A stretch of 64,000 bases of DNA from Protonemura montana (lineage: Eukaryota; Arthropoda; Insecta; Plecoptera; Nemouridae), in assembly GCA_947568835.1 (NCBI GenBank), contig OX387606.1, positions 558,001 through 622,000 on the forward strand, in the 5' to 3' direction. Both the position numbers and the translations under genes were made by a program. Under the pieces are notes generated by a model. It ran no database searches, had not been told where the DNA came from, and saw only the letters and a program-made list of their open reading frames with translations. Shown here piece by piece: positions 1-12,714 of this stretch (positions are counted from its first letter, which is position 1; each line of letters starts with the position of its first letter).

Positions 1-2495
1 AACTTGTGAAATACCTTTTAGAATCTGGGCTTACCAATCTTGCTAGCCAAGACACCAACAATATATCAGTTTTGTCATTTATTTCCCTTCAGTTTTAGAG
101 ATATTGAAAAGAATTTGACATTGACGTTGACATTGACATTGACGTTTGAATATCCTGAATGCACTGCCGAAAAGATAAGTTTAAGAATTCGTTCACCCTG
201 CAGTGGTCAAAAAACCAAACAAATGAATGCATCTGTCAAACTTTTTGCAAAATTATTTCTATTTCACTTAAAACGAACGTAAATAACAGCGTTTGGGCTC
301 AATTTCTTCAATAACTTTCATAGGCATGCATAAACAGTATTACCAAACTGCTGCAGGTCATTTAAAGGCAAGTTTTGAATGAAATAAAAATCGAACTGTG
401 AGACATGGCTCCAATTTTCCTAGGCAGGAAATTTCAATTATAATTATCAATATTTCACCAAAAAAACGCTTTCAAATCACCCTCAGAGTGTCACAATAGG
501 ATAGAGATTTTAATTTTGAACAATTATAACCCAATTGCACACGTTTTTAACCAAATTTCGCAATTTAAATCAACATGTACAGAAAAATGTTACCCCAGCC
601 AGATACAAACTAAAAAGTTGAACATCGCCAAATTAAAGCTTTTATATAAGGTTAACTAGCAGAACCCGATGCCTAACGGCACCTTAAGATTTTGAGGGAT
701 TGTGCATTTTGGTTTTAATGTAAAGCCTCTAATGGGACCACAACCAAAAGTACCCCCATTTATTTTATTTGAAATTTGCCGCTTATTTCACTTGGGGTCA
801 CTGCATTGTGGAAACTCTGTGAATTCCAAAGTGACCACGATGACAATTTCGAAAACAAACGAAGTTGGCTGTCAAAAGATTTCCGTGTATGATTTATTGA
901 AATATTTTTTAGAGAGTGAAACTTGTGAAATACCTTTTAGAATCTGGGCTTACCAATCTTGCTAGCCAAGACACCAACAATATTTCAGTTCTGTCATTTA
1001 TTTCCCTTCAGTTTTAGAGATATTGAAAAGAATTTGACATTGACGTTGACATTGACATTGACGTTTGAATATCCTGAATGCACTGCCACAAAGATAAGTT
1101 TAAGAATTCGTTCACCCTGCAGTGGTCAAAAAACCAAACAAATGAATGCATCTGTCACTCTTTTTGCAAAATCATTTCTATTTCACGTAAAACGAACTTA
1201 ATTAACAGCGTTTTGGCTAAATTTCTTCAATAACTTTCATAGGCATGCATGAAGAGTATTACCGAGCTGCTGCGGGTGAGTAATAGGCAAGTTTTGAATC
1301 AAATAAAAATCGAACTGTGAGACATGGCTCCAATTTTCCTAGGCTGGAAATTTCAAACATAATTATCAATATTTCACCAAAAAAAACGCTTTCAAATCAC
1401 CCTCAAAGTGTCACAGTAGGATAGAGATTTTAATTTTGAACAATTATAACCCAATTGCACACGTTTTTAACCAAATTTCGCAATTTAAATCAACATGTAC
1501 AGAAAAATGTTACCCCAGCCAGAGACAAACTAAAAAGTTGAACATCGCAGATTTAAGGCTTTTATATAAGGTTAACTAGCAGAACCCGATGCCTAACGGC
1601 ACCTTAAGATTTTGAGGGATTGTGCATTTTGGTTTTAATGTAAAGCCTCTAATGGGACCACAACCAAAAGTACCCCCATTTATTTTATTTGAAATTTGCC
1701 GCTTATTTCACTCGGGGTCACTGCATTGTGGAAACTCTGTGAATTCCAAAGTGACCACGATGACAATTTCGAAAACAAACGAAGTTGGCTGTCAAAAGAT
1801 TTCCGTGTATGATTTCTTGAAATATTTTTTAGAGAGTGAAACTTGTGAAATACCTTTTAGAATCTGGGCTTACCAATCTTGCTAGCCAAGACACCAACAA
1901 TATATCAGTTTTGTCATTTATTTCCCTTCAGTTTTAGAGATATTGAAAAGAATTTGACATTGACGTTGACATTGACATTGACGTTTGAATATCCTGAATG
2001 CACTGCCGAAAAGATAAGTTTAAGAATTCGTTCACCCTGCAGTGGTCAAAAAACCAAACAAATGAATGCATCTGTCAAACTTTTTGCAAAATTATTTCTA
2101 TTTCACTTAAAACGAACGTAAATAACAGCGTTTGGGCTCAATTTCTTCAATAACTTTCATAGGCATGCATAAACAGTATTACCAAACTGCTGCAGGTCAT
2201 TTAAAGGCAAGTTTTGAATGAAATAAAAATCGAACTGTGAGACATGGCTCCAATTTTCCTAGGCAGGAAATTTCAATTATAATTATCAATATTTCACCAA
2301 AAAAACGCTTTCAAATCACCCTCAGAGTGTCACAATAGGATAGAGATTTTAATTTTGAACAATTATAACCCAATTGCACACGTTTTTAACCAAATTTCGC
2401 AATTTAAATCAACATGTACAGAAAAATGTTACCCCAGCTGGTCAGATACAAACTAAAAAGTTGAACATCGCAGATTTAAGGCTTTTATATAAGGT
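1..2495 (+). repeat. ~920-bp satellite, about 2.7 head-to-tail copies
   Basis: The same sequence recurs at a spacing of 919-920 bp (equivalent points near 40, 959 and 1879), with few differences between copies. Each unit holds a short run of TTGACG/TTGACA hexamers and a TATATAAGG stretch, followed by the block ACTAGCAGAACCCGATGCC. The left end is cut by the window edge and the last copy stops near 2495. Short open frames inside (for example the Thr-Leu run) come from the hexamer repeat and are not credible proteins. Diverged relatives lie at 57.9-64 kb. Confidence 0.9.
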
Positions 2496-3770
2496 TAATG
2501 CCATGCAACTGCTCCTCCATGCTATTTTATATACGTTCGTAAAACTGTATTGGAAACTGGTCTACCCAGCAAGTTGTCTACCATGCAATATAGTATATCT
2601 TACTGGCAAGTTCTCCACAGCCAAGTGATTATTTTCACGTTACCAACACCGTCGCGAGAACTTTTAACTTATTGAAAGTCAGCATCGATTTGGAGGATGC
2701 CGCCGAGAGTTCCAGTCCCCCGTACTATCTTCCGACTAGTCAAAGTACGGCGGTGAGTCCTACATTGTGTTGATAGCTGTATAAACAGTCTTTAATCAAA
2801 AGATACGTTGATCAGCACTGATTAGGAGGACGCCGCCGAGAGTACAAGGTGGAGCACTTGAAGCTTTCCCATTTAATATATATTGTATGTAGGTATAATA
2901 TAAAGGGACACTAATTGACTACAAAAAAATACTACCTATCCAATTTTCTTAAGATTTGACTCATAAAAGTGCAGATAAAAGCCATGCATTTTTGTACACA
3001 ATTATAAAGTTAATCACATGGTTTTGTTTGATACACCCTTATAAGAGTTTTGATTTGGAATATTATAAACTCCACTAAAATTTAATCCGCCAAAACTATG
3101 AGCGTATTCTTCTTACCCTAAGCATCAAATAATGCTACTGCAAGCATTTTGGTCATGAGTTTGCATTCTGAGAGTTATTTATAATACTAACATGAATACA
3201 GCTAACCTTGGAAGCTGGCTTTTTCAATTGTTGATGATAATGCCGAAATCGTCGCTATGCGACTTGACTTTTTGACGCATTTGATTGATGCTTGAGTGTG
3301 TTCTACCAAACCCATCTGCATTACATTGTCGGCAACTAGAGTAAAGTGCCAGTTGTGAATCAGTGTCCGGTTTCGGATCATTTTTCAAATGAACTGCAAA
3401 TTAGTACCAAATGTTAAGTAAGGAGAGTGCCACTGACTGAAGTGATTGCCACATCCTTGACGAGTGTTGTGCTCTAGGATGCCATTAGACAGCGCCCATG
3501 GATTCGTCTAAAAAAAATATTTAGTGTCATCCCTGATGAAGGTGATATTTCCAAACTACACCTGGTGTACACTGAAGTGGATTTATATCGATATCTAAAG
3601 TAATATGTCAACTACAATATTGATTTTTCTTGAGAGTATTCCTGAAACACTGAAGATTTGATTGTATTTTTTTCATAGACTTTTGAAAGCTTACTGACCG
3701 TTTGCAGAAAGAAAGAAAATCGTAGGTTATACGGGTACCATTTAGATGAATATGTGAGTGTAATGATGTT
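2496..3770. other. Non-coding stretch, no gene recognised
   Basis: AT-rich sequence without a supported exon. The only structure noted is a short imperfect direct repeat around GGAGGAYGCCGCCGAGAGT near 2692 and 2825. Confidence 0.5.
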
Positions 3771-3774
3771 AAGA

Positions 3775-3905
3775 TTTTTTTATTATTATTATTATTATTA
3801 TATTATTATGTATTATTATTTTTTTGTATTATTTTTGTATTTATTCATTTATTTTTATATTTATATAATAATAATTATTTATTTTATTTTATTTATATTT
3901 ATTTA
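3775..3905. repeat. TAT/TTA low-complexity tract
   Basis: A run of ATT/TTA trinucleotides degenerating into a mixed A/T tract. It produces a spurious Tyr/Ile-rich frame. Confidence 0.85.
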
Positions 3906-3924
3906 TTCTGCGGCTGGAGATCTT

Positions 3925-4080
3925 GCGACGCCCTGTGGCGAGTGTAACAAAACATTTGACACGGACTGTAATGGAGAGAATTGGTTTTGATGTGTGAAAT
4001 GTAAAGTGTGGTACCACCTGACATGCCAAGGGCTCCCAAATATTTCAGAGGAGGAAGCAGACATTCTGTTTGCAGTGTAA
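3925..4080 (+). pseudogene. PHD-finger fragment with in-frame stop
   Basis: Translating from about 3925 gives C-x2-C, an acidic spacer and a Trp, then C-x2-C-x2-WYH-x3-C, which is the ordered ligand pattern of a PHD zinc finger. A TGA at 3988-3990 interrupts the frame between the first Trp and the second CxxC; the frame then continues to a TAA at 4078-4080. PHD fingers occur in host chromatin proteins and in ORF1 of some CR1/Jockey-type LINEs. In this repeat-rich setting a LINE ORF1 relic is the likelier origin. No neighbouring exon was recognised. Confidence 0.55.
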
Positions 4081-4494
4081 ATAAGCCTAATTTTATTATT
4101 TGATCCAAAACTGGCACTAAACTACCATATACTTAAATATTAATAACTTCTGCGTTTTTTTTTATATCTTTATGCACCTTGCACATATACAAATACATGG
4201 GAATTAAATATAATAATTCTGATTGAAAATTAGTTTTGATCCAAAACTGGCACCAGTGCCCAGTTATGGATAATAACAGGGTTTTTTCAATATTTTTTTA
4301 AGTACTGAAAAGTTCTAAAAAATCACAAATCTTTTTATTCTGTTGCTTTGTCTATATTGTCAAATGATGACTTTTTTTTTTTGGAATTTAATAACGATAT
4401 CTACTGAGTTAAATGAATTAAATTTCCAACCCTATCCAAAACTGGCACTTTGTAAAGATAAGAAGGTAATTTTCAAGGGCGATGTTTGGGAAAA

Positions 4495-5290
4495 TCTCGC
4501 GAATTATTCAACCCCAGCCTTGACAGGATTCCACTACCAATCTCAAACGAATGTTATTTCTGACTTTTATGCAAATCACCTGTGGGTTAACTTTCCATTG
4601 CTAGCAACCTAAGCATAGATACGGATATTTTAACAACCGAACGATACTAAAAACGATTTTCAGAGATTATTCCGACTAATCTTGATTTTGAGTGACAGAT
4701 TGCAAAAACAGGTGACAATTCTTTTGCATCGACGTAAGCAGCCGTGAATTTTTTTTTTATTTTTAAGCATGCCGTGAATTAGCAACAGGTTTTCAAACGC
4801 TAAGTGTTAAGAAAAAAAAATGTAAATTTAATTTTGTGTTATATTTAATACGCAATTAGGTTTTTAATTTAAAATATTAGTATACATTTCAACATAATGC
4901 GTAGCTGGTGACAATATCAAGGTACCTTTCAGATGTTTTGAATGCGAAAAACGATGAATTAATCATTTTTTTGACACTTTTCAAGACTGTCCTGAAAATT
5001 CGGCGCCCTACCTGCGACTATTGGCATTTTACTTATGGTTTATTCTGAAACGAAATCAAACTTGGAACCGAATCGTGTAAATAAGAACTGAATCTGATTA
5101 AAGTGGTTCATAATTTAGCGGTGCATTAGAACTAAGTTAGATATTTTTCCGCGTCATCAGTATCACTTCGGTCATTCTTATCTCTTTATACGCTAATCAC
5201 ACTCTTATATGGACATAGATTCTTCACCTTAAAGCAAGCAAAGGGGGTCCAAATTAAGCAGTATGGGAGTTGGATTTGAATTTGGTTGAG
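4495..5290. repeat. Dispersed repeat, paralogous to 26125-26890
   Basis: From the 'attattcaaccccagcc' block onward this segment matches the block starting near 26125 almost continuously in the same orientation, with scattered substitutions and small indels. It ends where the THAP/Harbinger pseudogene region begins. No coding potential was seen. Confidence 0.75.
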
Positions 5291-5370
5291 ATGACACATT
5301 TGATGTCATCTGCACACGATACCAAATTCCAAGGTAACGGACCCTTTAAAATTGTTAAAATATTTATCCT

Positions 5371-7302
5371 CTAGATCGATCGTTCGACATGAACGCGGGC
5401 CTGTGCAAAATTGGCAGTTAACAACCCATTAGCAACAGAAAATTGCTTGTTTTTTCCCAAGAAAGGAGGTCGAATTAATTTGATCTTATTAGCAGTTAAT
5501 TCATGCTCAACCAAAAATCCCTTGTCAGACATGACAGCATCTTTATAAGAAATTAGCTTGCTTATTAGATCGGACTGCAAGAAAATTGCTTTATCTGACG
5601 CTATGCCCCCGTAAGCGTCACTACAAAATGTGATGAGGCCCTCTGGGGCAACCCCAATTAAAAACTTAATTGTATTTGTTCCCTTGTAGTGAGAATACGT
5701 TGATAGTCTGCAATTCAAACAATTCGGCTTCTCCACGGGAGTTTCAGTACAATCTAATACAACCCTCGTATCCTTATAATTCTTGAAGCACGTGGGCATG
5801 TTCCTCAAAATGTCCTCTTTCTCAGGCCAAACAATGGCTTTACTGAGAACGTCGCTCAAAAGAATCAATATATCGTGAAAGTACCGAATACAAGTAGTGA
5901 CTGATACACCAAACATCACGGAAACGCAGTTAAAACTTGGGTTCAATTTTATTTTAACCATTGTAAACACTATTTTCTCAGTCAAATTTAGCTGGGTATT
6001 CTTGGGTCCTGACACTGCTGCTTCCAACGTTTCAACGGCGTCAGAGATTGCGTTTACAAGCTGCATGGAATTAAGACCCGTAAATGCATTTAGATCTGCA
6101 TCGGTTTTAATCATGTTAATCACCTTATGTCAAGGATCAATAAACCATGTTTGATTTGCAGCATCACAGCGAAGCGAAAACTGTGTAGCGAGACATTCTT
6201 TCTCGCCCATTGCTGACCTCAGTTCTAGCAGTGCTTCTGCCGCTAAATTTTTATTTTCTTCCTCTTGAACAGTGTCATTGACTTGAACACTTACAGAAGG
6301 CTCAGCAGTACATACTTCTTGGCACACACTGAAAAAAAACTATCGTTATTTTGTAATTGTCTTTATTTGTCCGTTATCACAAGGTTTACATTCAGAGTGT
6401 AATAGGATGTGGACTCGTCCAAAAACAGAAACAAAGCGTATTTTAAAACACTAAAAACACAGGTGAGATAAATAAAATCAAATAACAACAGTCACACCTT
6501 TGTCCAATCCTTTGAGTCTAATTTATAAAATTCGTCAATACTATAAAAACCTTTGCATAATAACAATTCCTTTATAGTGCGTCTAAACTTAAAAGAATCC
6601 GCTATTGAGGCAATATTTTCAGGTAGATATGTTCCTACGCTAGCCTTCACAGAATATCGATTTCAAGTCAGTATATGATACAATACTGTGAATTGAGGTC
6701 TATCTAATGTAAAATTTTAATGTTAGCTTATTATATTGTATGTAAATTTTAACTTGACTCATCGATAGCTGATCACTGGTCTTCTTCTGCCTCTCTTCAG
6801 CTCGAAACTTTCGATTTTTGTCAGATAGTGATTGGCTTTTCGAGGGAACTCTGTCGTGCGATCTCGTCGGCAATTTCTCGGATGGGATTGCAGTTTGCTT
6901 CAACCGCCGTTTAAGTGCGGATGGACCTAGAAATTAAAGAGATCAAGGCTAGATTGTGATGTTTCCCTACGCTCTACCAAGATACCTACTAGTAGTATAG
7001 CTAGTAGCAAAGATAATGTAATATGTTTGCCAGTAGTAGCTACGTAGTAGTACTGTTATTGTTTTTATAGGTTGACATATGTCACCTATGATCGATATTT
7101 ATCTAATTGTGTAATATTATTATAGATTACTATGACTGGAAACTAACCTTGGTGATAGTTTTCTTCTTTGAAGTGCTCACCGCAAACAATCATACCTTTC
7201 GTGGCATGTTTACCAATTTTCAAAGCAATCAATCACTGTGATAAAATCACTGGTCTCGTGAGTCGGAACTGGTGGAAAGATATACCAGCATCTGAATGAT
7301 TG
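5371..7302 (-). pseudogene. THAP-domain PIF/Harbinger-type (ISL2EU/IS4EU-like) transposase, decayed
   Basis: Minus-strand exons can be read at 7302-7148, 6926 to ~6750 and 6328-5371, with GT/AG borders at 7302, 7148, 6926 and 6328. The first two give the middle and end of a THAP domain (ISFHQF, then CGEHF, then LKQTAIPS after the splice). The long exon gives a DDE_Tnp_4-like domain: counting from the Met at 6123, LDCTE is at D124, SDKGF at D200 and HVERS at E247, so all three acidic residues are present. Decay is visible: a TGA in the THAP exon at an expected Trp, a TGA at 6130-6132, and a TAG immediately after the catalytic Glu that removes the C-terminus. The first THAP exon with the opening cysteines was not found. 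It would have cut and pasted its own element; this copy is inactive. Confidence 0.75.
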
Positions 7303-8593
7303 CTGCACAGAGAAACTGAGCAATATGTGTTGCTCGATCTTTTGTTAATGTCAATTTTACCTTCATTATCTGCTTAACTATGTTCACCTTTTGATTCCAT
7401 CGGTAAGCAAGAGTTTTACACGATTATACAAGGCTGACTAACAGAGTTTATCCTGCTCTCAAAGTTGCCAGCTTTCGCCGCCAGGCACCACCCACTTCGC
7501 TGTTAAACGCGAAATGAGAGCGTACCCAACTGTTTCATCACAAATCAACCACTGGGTCCAAGTCGATCGCAGTGTAATAATATATCATTGAACACGAGCA
7601 ACATCGAAATGTTTGCTAAAAACTGTCAAATGAAATGTCGATCAAAGAAAGCTGTTGTATGTGAGTATAGTTCACAGTTCCACACGAGCTCCAAGCAAGT
7701 GAAGCCTGATTTCTGTGTTTGGAACTGAAATTCAGCCAATAATCTAGTGAAGCAACCGCCACATGTCGTGGATTTCTAACTTGGATCTAAAGAATGCAAT
7801 TTAATTTAGCACATTTGTTTCAATTTCTATATTTTTGTTATTTTCACTAATGTGTGAACAATTGAAGTCGATCGAGTAAAAAATGAAGACAGAAACCAGT
7901 GTCTTTATTTAAACTGATCGAGTAATGTGTAACTGGCACAACCTGGTGTCACGTAGGTGAACTAAAAACTATTTACAAAGTTAATTTAAATGCAGTTTAA
8001 AACAAGTGCGATGTCCCTAATCGTGGGTCCACTCGGTGTCCTCGGCTTCCACGACAGACGAGACAGCATCCCGCCATCCTCTTCGATCACACGCGGGCAA
8101 CACTCAACGCCGGAAACATGCAATCCGTCGAGAAATATAATTTATTTCCGGTGCTCGGTGGCCTCGACCTGCCTCGCCTCGCCGCTCGATTAATCAGCTC
8201 GTTAATGAGCTTGACAATCAGATTAACACGCTCTGTTAACAGCTTCTCAGAGGGTAGCTAGAGCGTGACCTCTGCCCCTTGGCCCCGAAACTCGAACCAT
8301 GCCATACCGGGCCGTGGAACGAAACGCACACACGCATAGAAAGCTACATGCGTAGTGGGAAAGCGCGTTACGGCACTGACACAATCACTGCAATTAGATT
8401 GGTTTTAGTATTAAGTATTTAATTGATTGGCAATCTGGAAGTCACTGTTCTGGTTCCGCTTCACTCCAGCCGTGATAATAAAGGACGATTAGTGGGACGC
8501 GAAGGAAGGATGAAACTTTGTATCGTTAACACCGTGGTCTGACACACAGTTGCCATGACAACCAACTTAGTCTTCCTTCCTTCCATCTTGCAG
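7303..8593. other. Non-coding stretch upstream of first recognised ROR exon
   Basis: No exon could be supported. A GC-richer patch at 7990-8200 has an open frame but no recognisable domain or codon pattern. Upstream ROR exons (signal peptide) must lie outside or be unrecognisable here. Confidence 0.4.
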
Positions 8594-8767
8594 ACCGAAA
8601 CGAGGCGTCTTACCACGACGCCGACCACGACGCCGACGCCGACGCCGAGGGGGAGAACAGCGAGCCGGCGTCCAACATCGACGACTTCGGGACGTACGAC
8701 GAGTACGACGACCGGGGCAACGTCACCGAGGAGGAGAGGACGACGGAGATACCGTTGGAGCTCGTCG
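8594..8767 (+). CDS. ROR: ROR exon: acidic linker
   Basis: The acceptor is TTGCAG before 8594 and the donor is GGTAAG after 8767. The reading frame starts one base into a codon and ends with one base of a Gly codon completed by the next exon. The product is a run of Asp/Ala/Glu followed by IDDFGTYDEYDD and a possible N-glycosylation site (NVT). The coding strand is strongly GC-rich. Confidence 0.7.
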
Positions 8768-11396
8768 GTAAGATGAACGTAACATTGCACCTTTCTCTGC
8801 ACCTTTGACCTTTGTAACAGGGCTGTTAAAAGTTACCTCGGTTGATTTGAAGAACAGAAATCTGTCTCTAGATGGAAATATATTATTTTATCCATGTTTT
8901 TGTTTTTATAAGTGTTTCACTGAATTATTGTATAAACTCGATTCAGCCAAGAGAAGAAAGAACCATTTCATTGAGTCTCTACCATAATTATATCACAGAG
9001 AAATACAGTGCACTTTTCCTTGCTACATTTTTAAAATAATGTAACCTCATTCCATATCCTATGACATGTCGGTGAACGCCGCTAGTATCGACCCGCTTTG
9101 TCATCAACTGTGCTTCATCTCCTCGTGACTTCTCCCCCAACCCCCCTTCCCCCCAGGCGGCTGGCGCTGGGTGAAGAGTCTCTCCAACGTGACCAAGGAG
9201 GCCGGCGACTCCATCAAGTTGCGCTGTGAAGTCGGGGGTGAACCGCCGCCCACCAAGGTACGATGGTTCAAGAACGAGGCGCCGGTTGTCGAGGAACGTG
9301 GGCGACTGGTGATCCGGCGACTGGTAGCCTGGCTGGTGGCGCTGACAAGGTCAGTGTTAACACAGGACAAGCCAAGACATGTCTTCTGTTTCTCGACCTT
9401 GCCCTGATAGAGCAAGGTCTGGACCACTCATATCAAGATGCTAGGCTCACTTCCTAATGCCAGGCTCACAAATAATAATAATGTTTTTGAGTTATTGACC
9501 CTGATTATTTTATTTAGATGAATATACTTCTCCACGATGACAGACTCACTACTAGAATCACAAAACCCAGTCGCGACTAGTGAGAGTGTAGGACCACGTA
9601 GTACCATTGATCGGCATAACACGAGAGCTGTAAATAAAACTATCTTCCTGGGTCCAGTCTCTACGGCGGAATTTTTTAAGCTGGTGGAAAAAGTATGCCG
9701 TAAAAAATCGGCAGGGATCGATCAGATACCCGGACACGTAATTAAATATGCAGGGATTTATATTATGGAACCACTGAAACATATAATGAATGAATCGTTC
9801 GTTCAGGGGACTTTTCCGGATGCGCTAAAAATTAGTAAAGTGGTGCCGATCTTCAAGAAGGGCGATAGGGCCAAAAAGGAAAACTATAGGCCGATTGCCC
9901 TAGCATCGGTCTTTGCTAAGCTATTCGAATTAGCCTTCTGTAATAGATTGCTATCCTTCGCAAATAAACATAAGATCATTAACAACAAACAACACGGTTT
10001 CTTAAAAGGTAAATCCACCACGTCGGCACTTGTGGACCTCGTAACAAATGTACTGCATGCACTGGATAAGAAGGAGGACGTAATATGTCTACTATATGAC
10101 TATAGCATGGCCTTTAATACCGTGAACCACAAGATCCTCCTAAATTGCCTCCATGAGGCGGGGATCGCAGGAAACGCCAACAATTGGGTACTATCCTTTC
10201 TAGAAGGTCGTAAGCAAGTTGTGGCCCTGTCTGGACCGCAGGGTCCCGTAATCTCAGATGTTAGGATGGTGCACACAGGGGTTCCTCAAGGAAGCTCCCT
10301 GTCGCCGCTGCTGTTCATTTTATACACCAATAACTTACCTAATTGCCTCGATATCGGGAATCTAACAATGTACGCTGATGACACCTCGCACGTGATAAGC
10401 GGGGACAGTAAAGAGGTGGTCGCACTTGCCAACACCGCGGTGGACAAAATGCAACACTTCAGTGCGTCCCACGAACTGATACTAAATGCCAAAAAGACGG
10501 TCTTTATGAAATTTGTAAATAAAAAAAAGGCTATATCCAGCAGTCCACTAATCCGTCTGGAGAGTAGAAGTCTGCATGAAGTTGAGAACGCTCAAGTCCT
10601 GGGTATCCAGATAACCAGCACTCTGGACTGGGCGAGACATGTGTCACATGTGGCGGCAAAAGTAGCCAGCGGTTGTTTCCTTGTGAAGAAAATGATGAAA
10701 ATAGTAAACATAAAAGCCGCAAAACTGGTGTACTATACACATGTACAGTCGCATCTACAATACGGGGTAATTTTATGGGGTGACTCGCGGTACGCCGGTA
10801 GACCATTTAAGCTCCAAAAACGAGCAATCCGCACGCTGGCAGGAGCAAGCTGGGATCCCTGTGCCACAGTGTACTATAAGGACTCGTGTCGACCATTTTT
10901 TAAACAATTTAACGTTCTACCTCTGCCTTGCCTGTACATCTTCTGACTTCTACTGTATAATGTTCGTCGTACAAAATGATTGCAGATCACAAGCAAGTCA
11001 GAAGAGTAGAAGTACCCGGCACACAAATGTATTAACCTTGCCGAGGTATAGACTAAAAAAGGTGACAGAAGGGCCGTTATATGCAGGCGCTAAACTTCTA
11101 AACGCCCTGCCTGAACGCATTAAAGTAATACAGGATCGGTCCTTCAGGACGAGACTCAGAGAGTTTTTAATGGACAACTGCTTCTACAGCGTAAAGGAAT
11201 TCTATAATTTCTAGACTTGTTATTTTAGATGTATTGTAGATGTACTTACTTATTTATTAGTATTTATTATTATTTTTTTTTTCTTTTGTATTTTCTTTCT
11301 ATTTGTAAATGTTTATCTTTGTAAATCTTTGTAAATGTAACACACCATGAACATCATGACTGTCTATATATCCCTAGGGACAAAAACCGACAATAA

Positions 11397-11428
<32 letters not shown>

Positions 11429-12064
11429 GGATGCTTGAACTTGGTAATTGTTATAATTTTTTCTAGTGCTTTTTTTATCGGAAAATTATCAGGACTGCTC
11501 TAACCCTTGATAAAGTAACAGGTACAAATTACGAAACGTCGGGAAATTTAGTAGCCCTTTACTTAGCATTCAAAACCCAGTTGAAATAGTTTTTGTTAAA
11601 ACTAGTGCTAAGTTTACATCAAGCAGACATGAGTCTAAAAATCATCAGAAAATAACAATGTAGTTTATTGTCCAGGATGATCAAGAAATAATGATCTGCA
11701 GACAGTCAACAAATGTTTAAGGTTTTTTTAAAAACTTTTGCATTTCACAATGAGTTCGTTTATATGATAAAATAATTTTTCTTATAAAAAGTCTTTTAAC
11801 TTCGTTTTGAAACCAGATTCCATCCCGGCTTTAAACTGCGATGGCAAAGCTTGGTACAGTTTTCAGCCGGCATGTTTTGATGTAAGTGTTAAAGTGTGTT
11901 TTGGCAATTTTAAAATACCCCTTATTACTGGTGCAAGGTCGCTCCAAGTTCCCTGAGTTTATGAGTTACTGATTGTTAATAATCATGATACAGTTCAAGA
12001 TAAACACATATGTGGAAAAGGTATTATTTTGAATTTTTTAAAGAAGGGACGACCAGAAGTCCCC

Positions 12065-12104
<40 letters not shown>

Positions 12105-12678
12105 TATATTTTATTCTAGGAACAATACATTACAGAGTAAGTAAGGTTTATTATAGAACACGTCAGAATACATAGAATGAGAGTATCAGAAATAGAAAAG
12201 AAGTAGAAGTAGAATAGAATAGAATAGAATAGAATAGGAAATACAGAGTCTGTCTTCTACATGTGAATGATAATCATGTAATGAATATGGGCAAATCTTG
12301 CAGAGAAATATTTTGAGTTCAGTCTTGAAGCGGTTCGTTCCTTGAAGTGCTTTCAATGATTGTGGGAGTTCATTAAAAAGTACTTTTCCCTGATAAAGTG
12401 GACTTTTGCCATAGATTTGTATATTACAGTTGGGCCGAGCGTAGTGCGTTGCGTTTCGGGTGATGGTGCGTTGGGTGCATTGTGTTGAGGACAGCGTATT
12501 GTGGGTTGTTACGTATAGGATGGTTTTGTATATAAAGATGCCATGGAGAGTTAAAAGTGTTCGTTTCACGAAAATTGGTTAGAGGTTAGGTTAGGATTAG
12601 GTGAGGAGAGATAAAAAATCTCACTGCATGGTCGAGGCTTGCTCTCACCATTTCCGCACCGCTTCACACTGGAGTAGA

Positions 12679-12714
<36 letters not shown>

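Larger units (their letters stand above)
9521..11427 (+). mobile_element. 5'-truncated CR1/Jockey-type LINE
   Basis: A plus-strand element carrying reverse transcriptase and ending in a TTA trinucleotide tail. Its 5' limit is inferred because the flanks (GATTATTTTATTTAGATG on the left, GCTTGAACTTGG on the right) are continuous in an uninterrupted copy of the same host repeat at 22240-22290. The endonuclease domain and ORF1 are missing, as expected from incomplete reverse transcription. Confidence 0.8.

Noticed and set aside
3754-3990. Tyr/Phe/Ile-rich plus-strand protein
   Set aside because: Most of it is the TAT/TTA low-complexity tract; only the last ~20 codons belong to the PHD relic.
8461-8802. 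113-codon minus-strand frame over the first ROR exon
   Set aside because: Shadow of the acidic, GC-rich exon; the plus-strand reading has splice sites and fits the ROR architecture.
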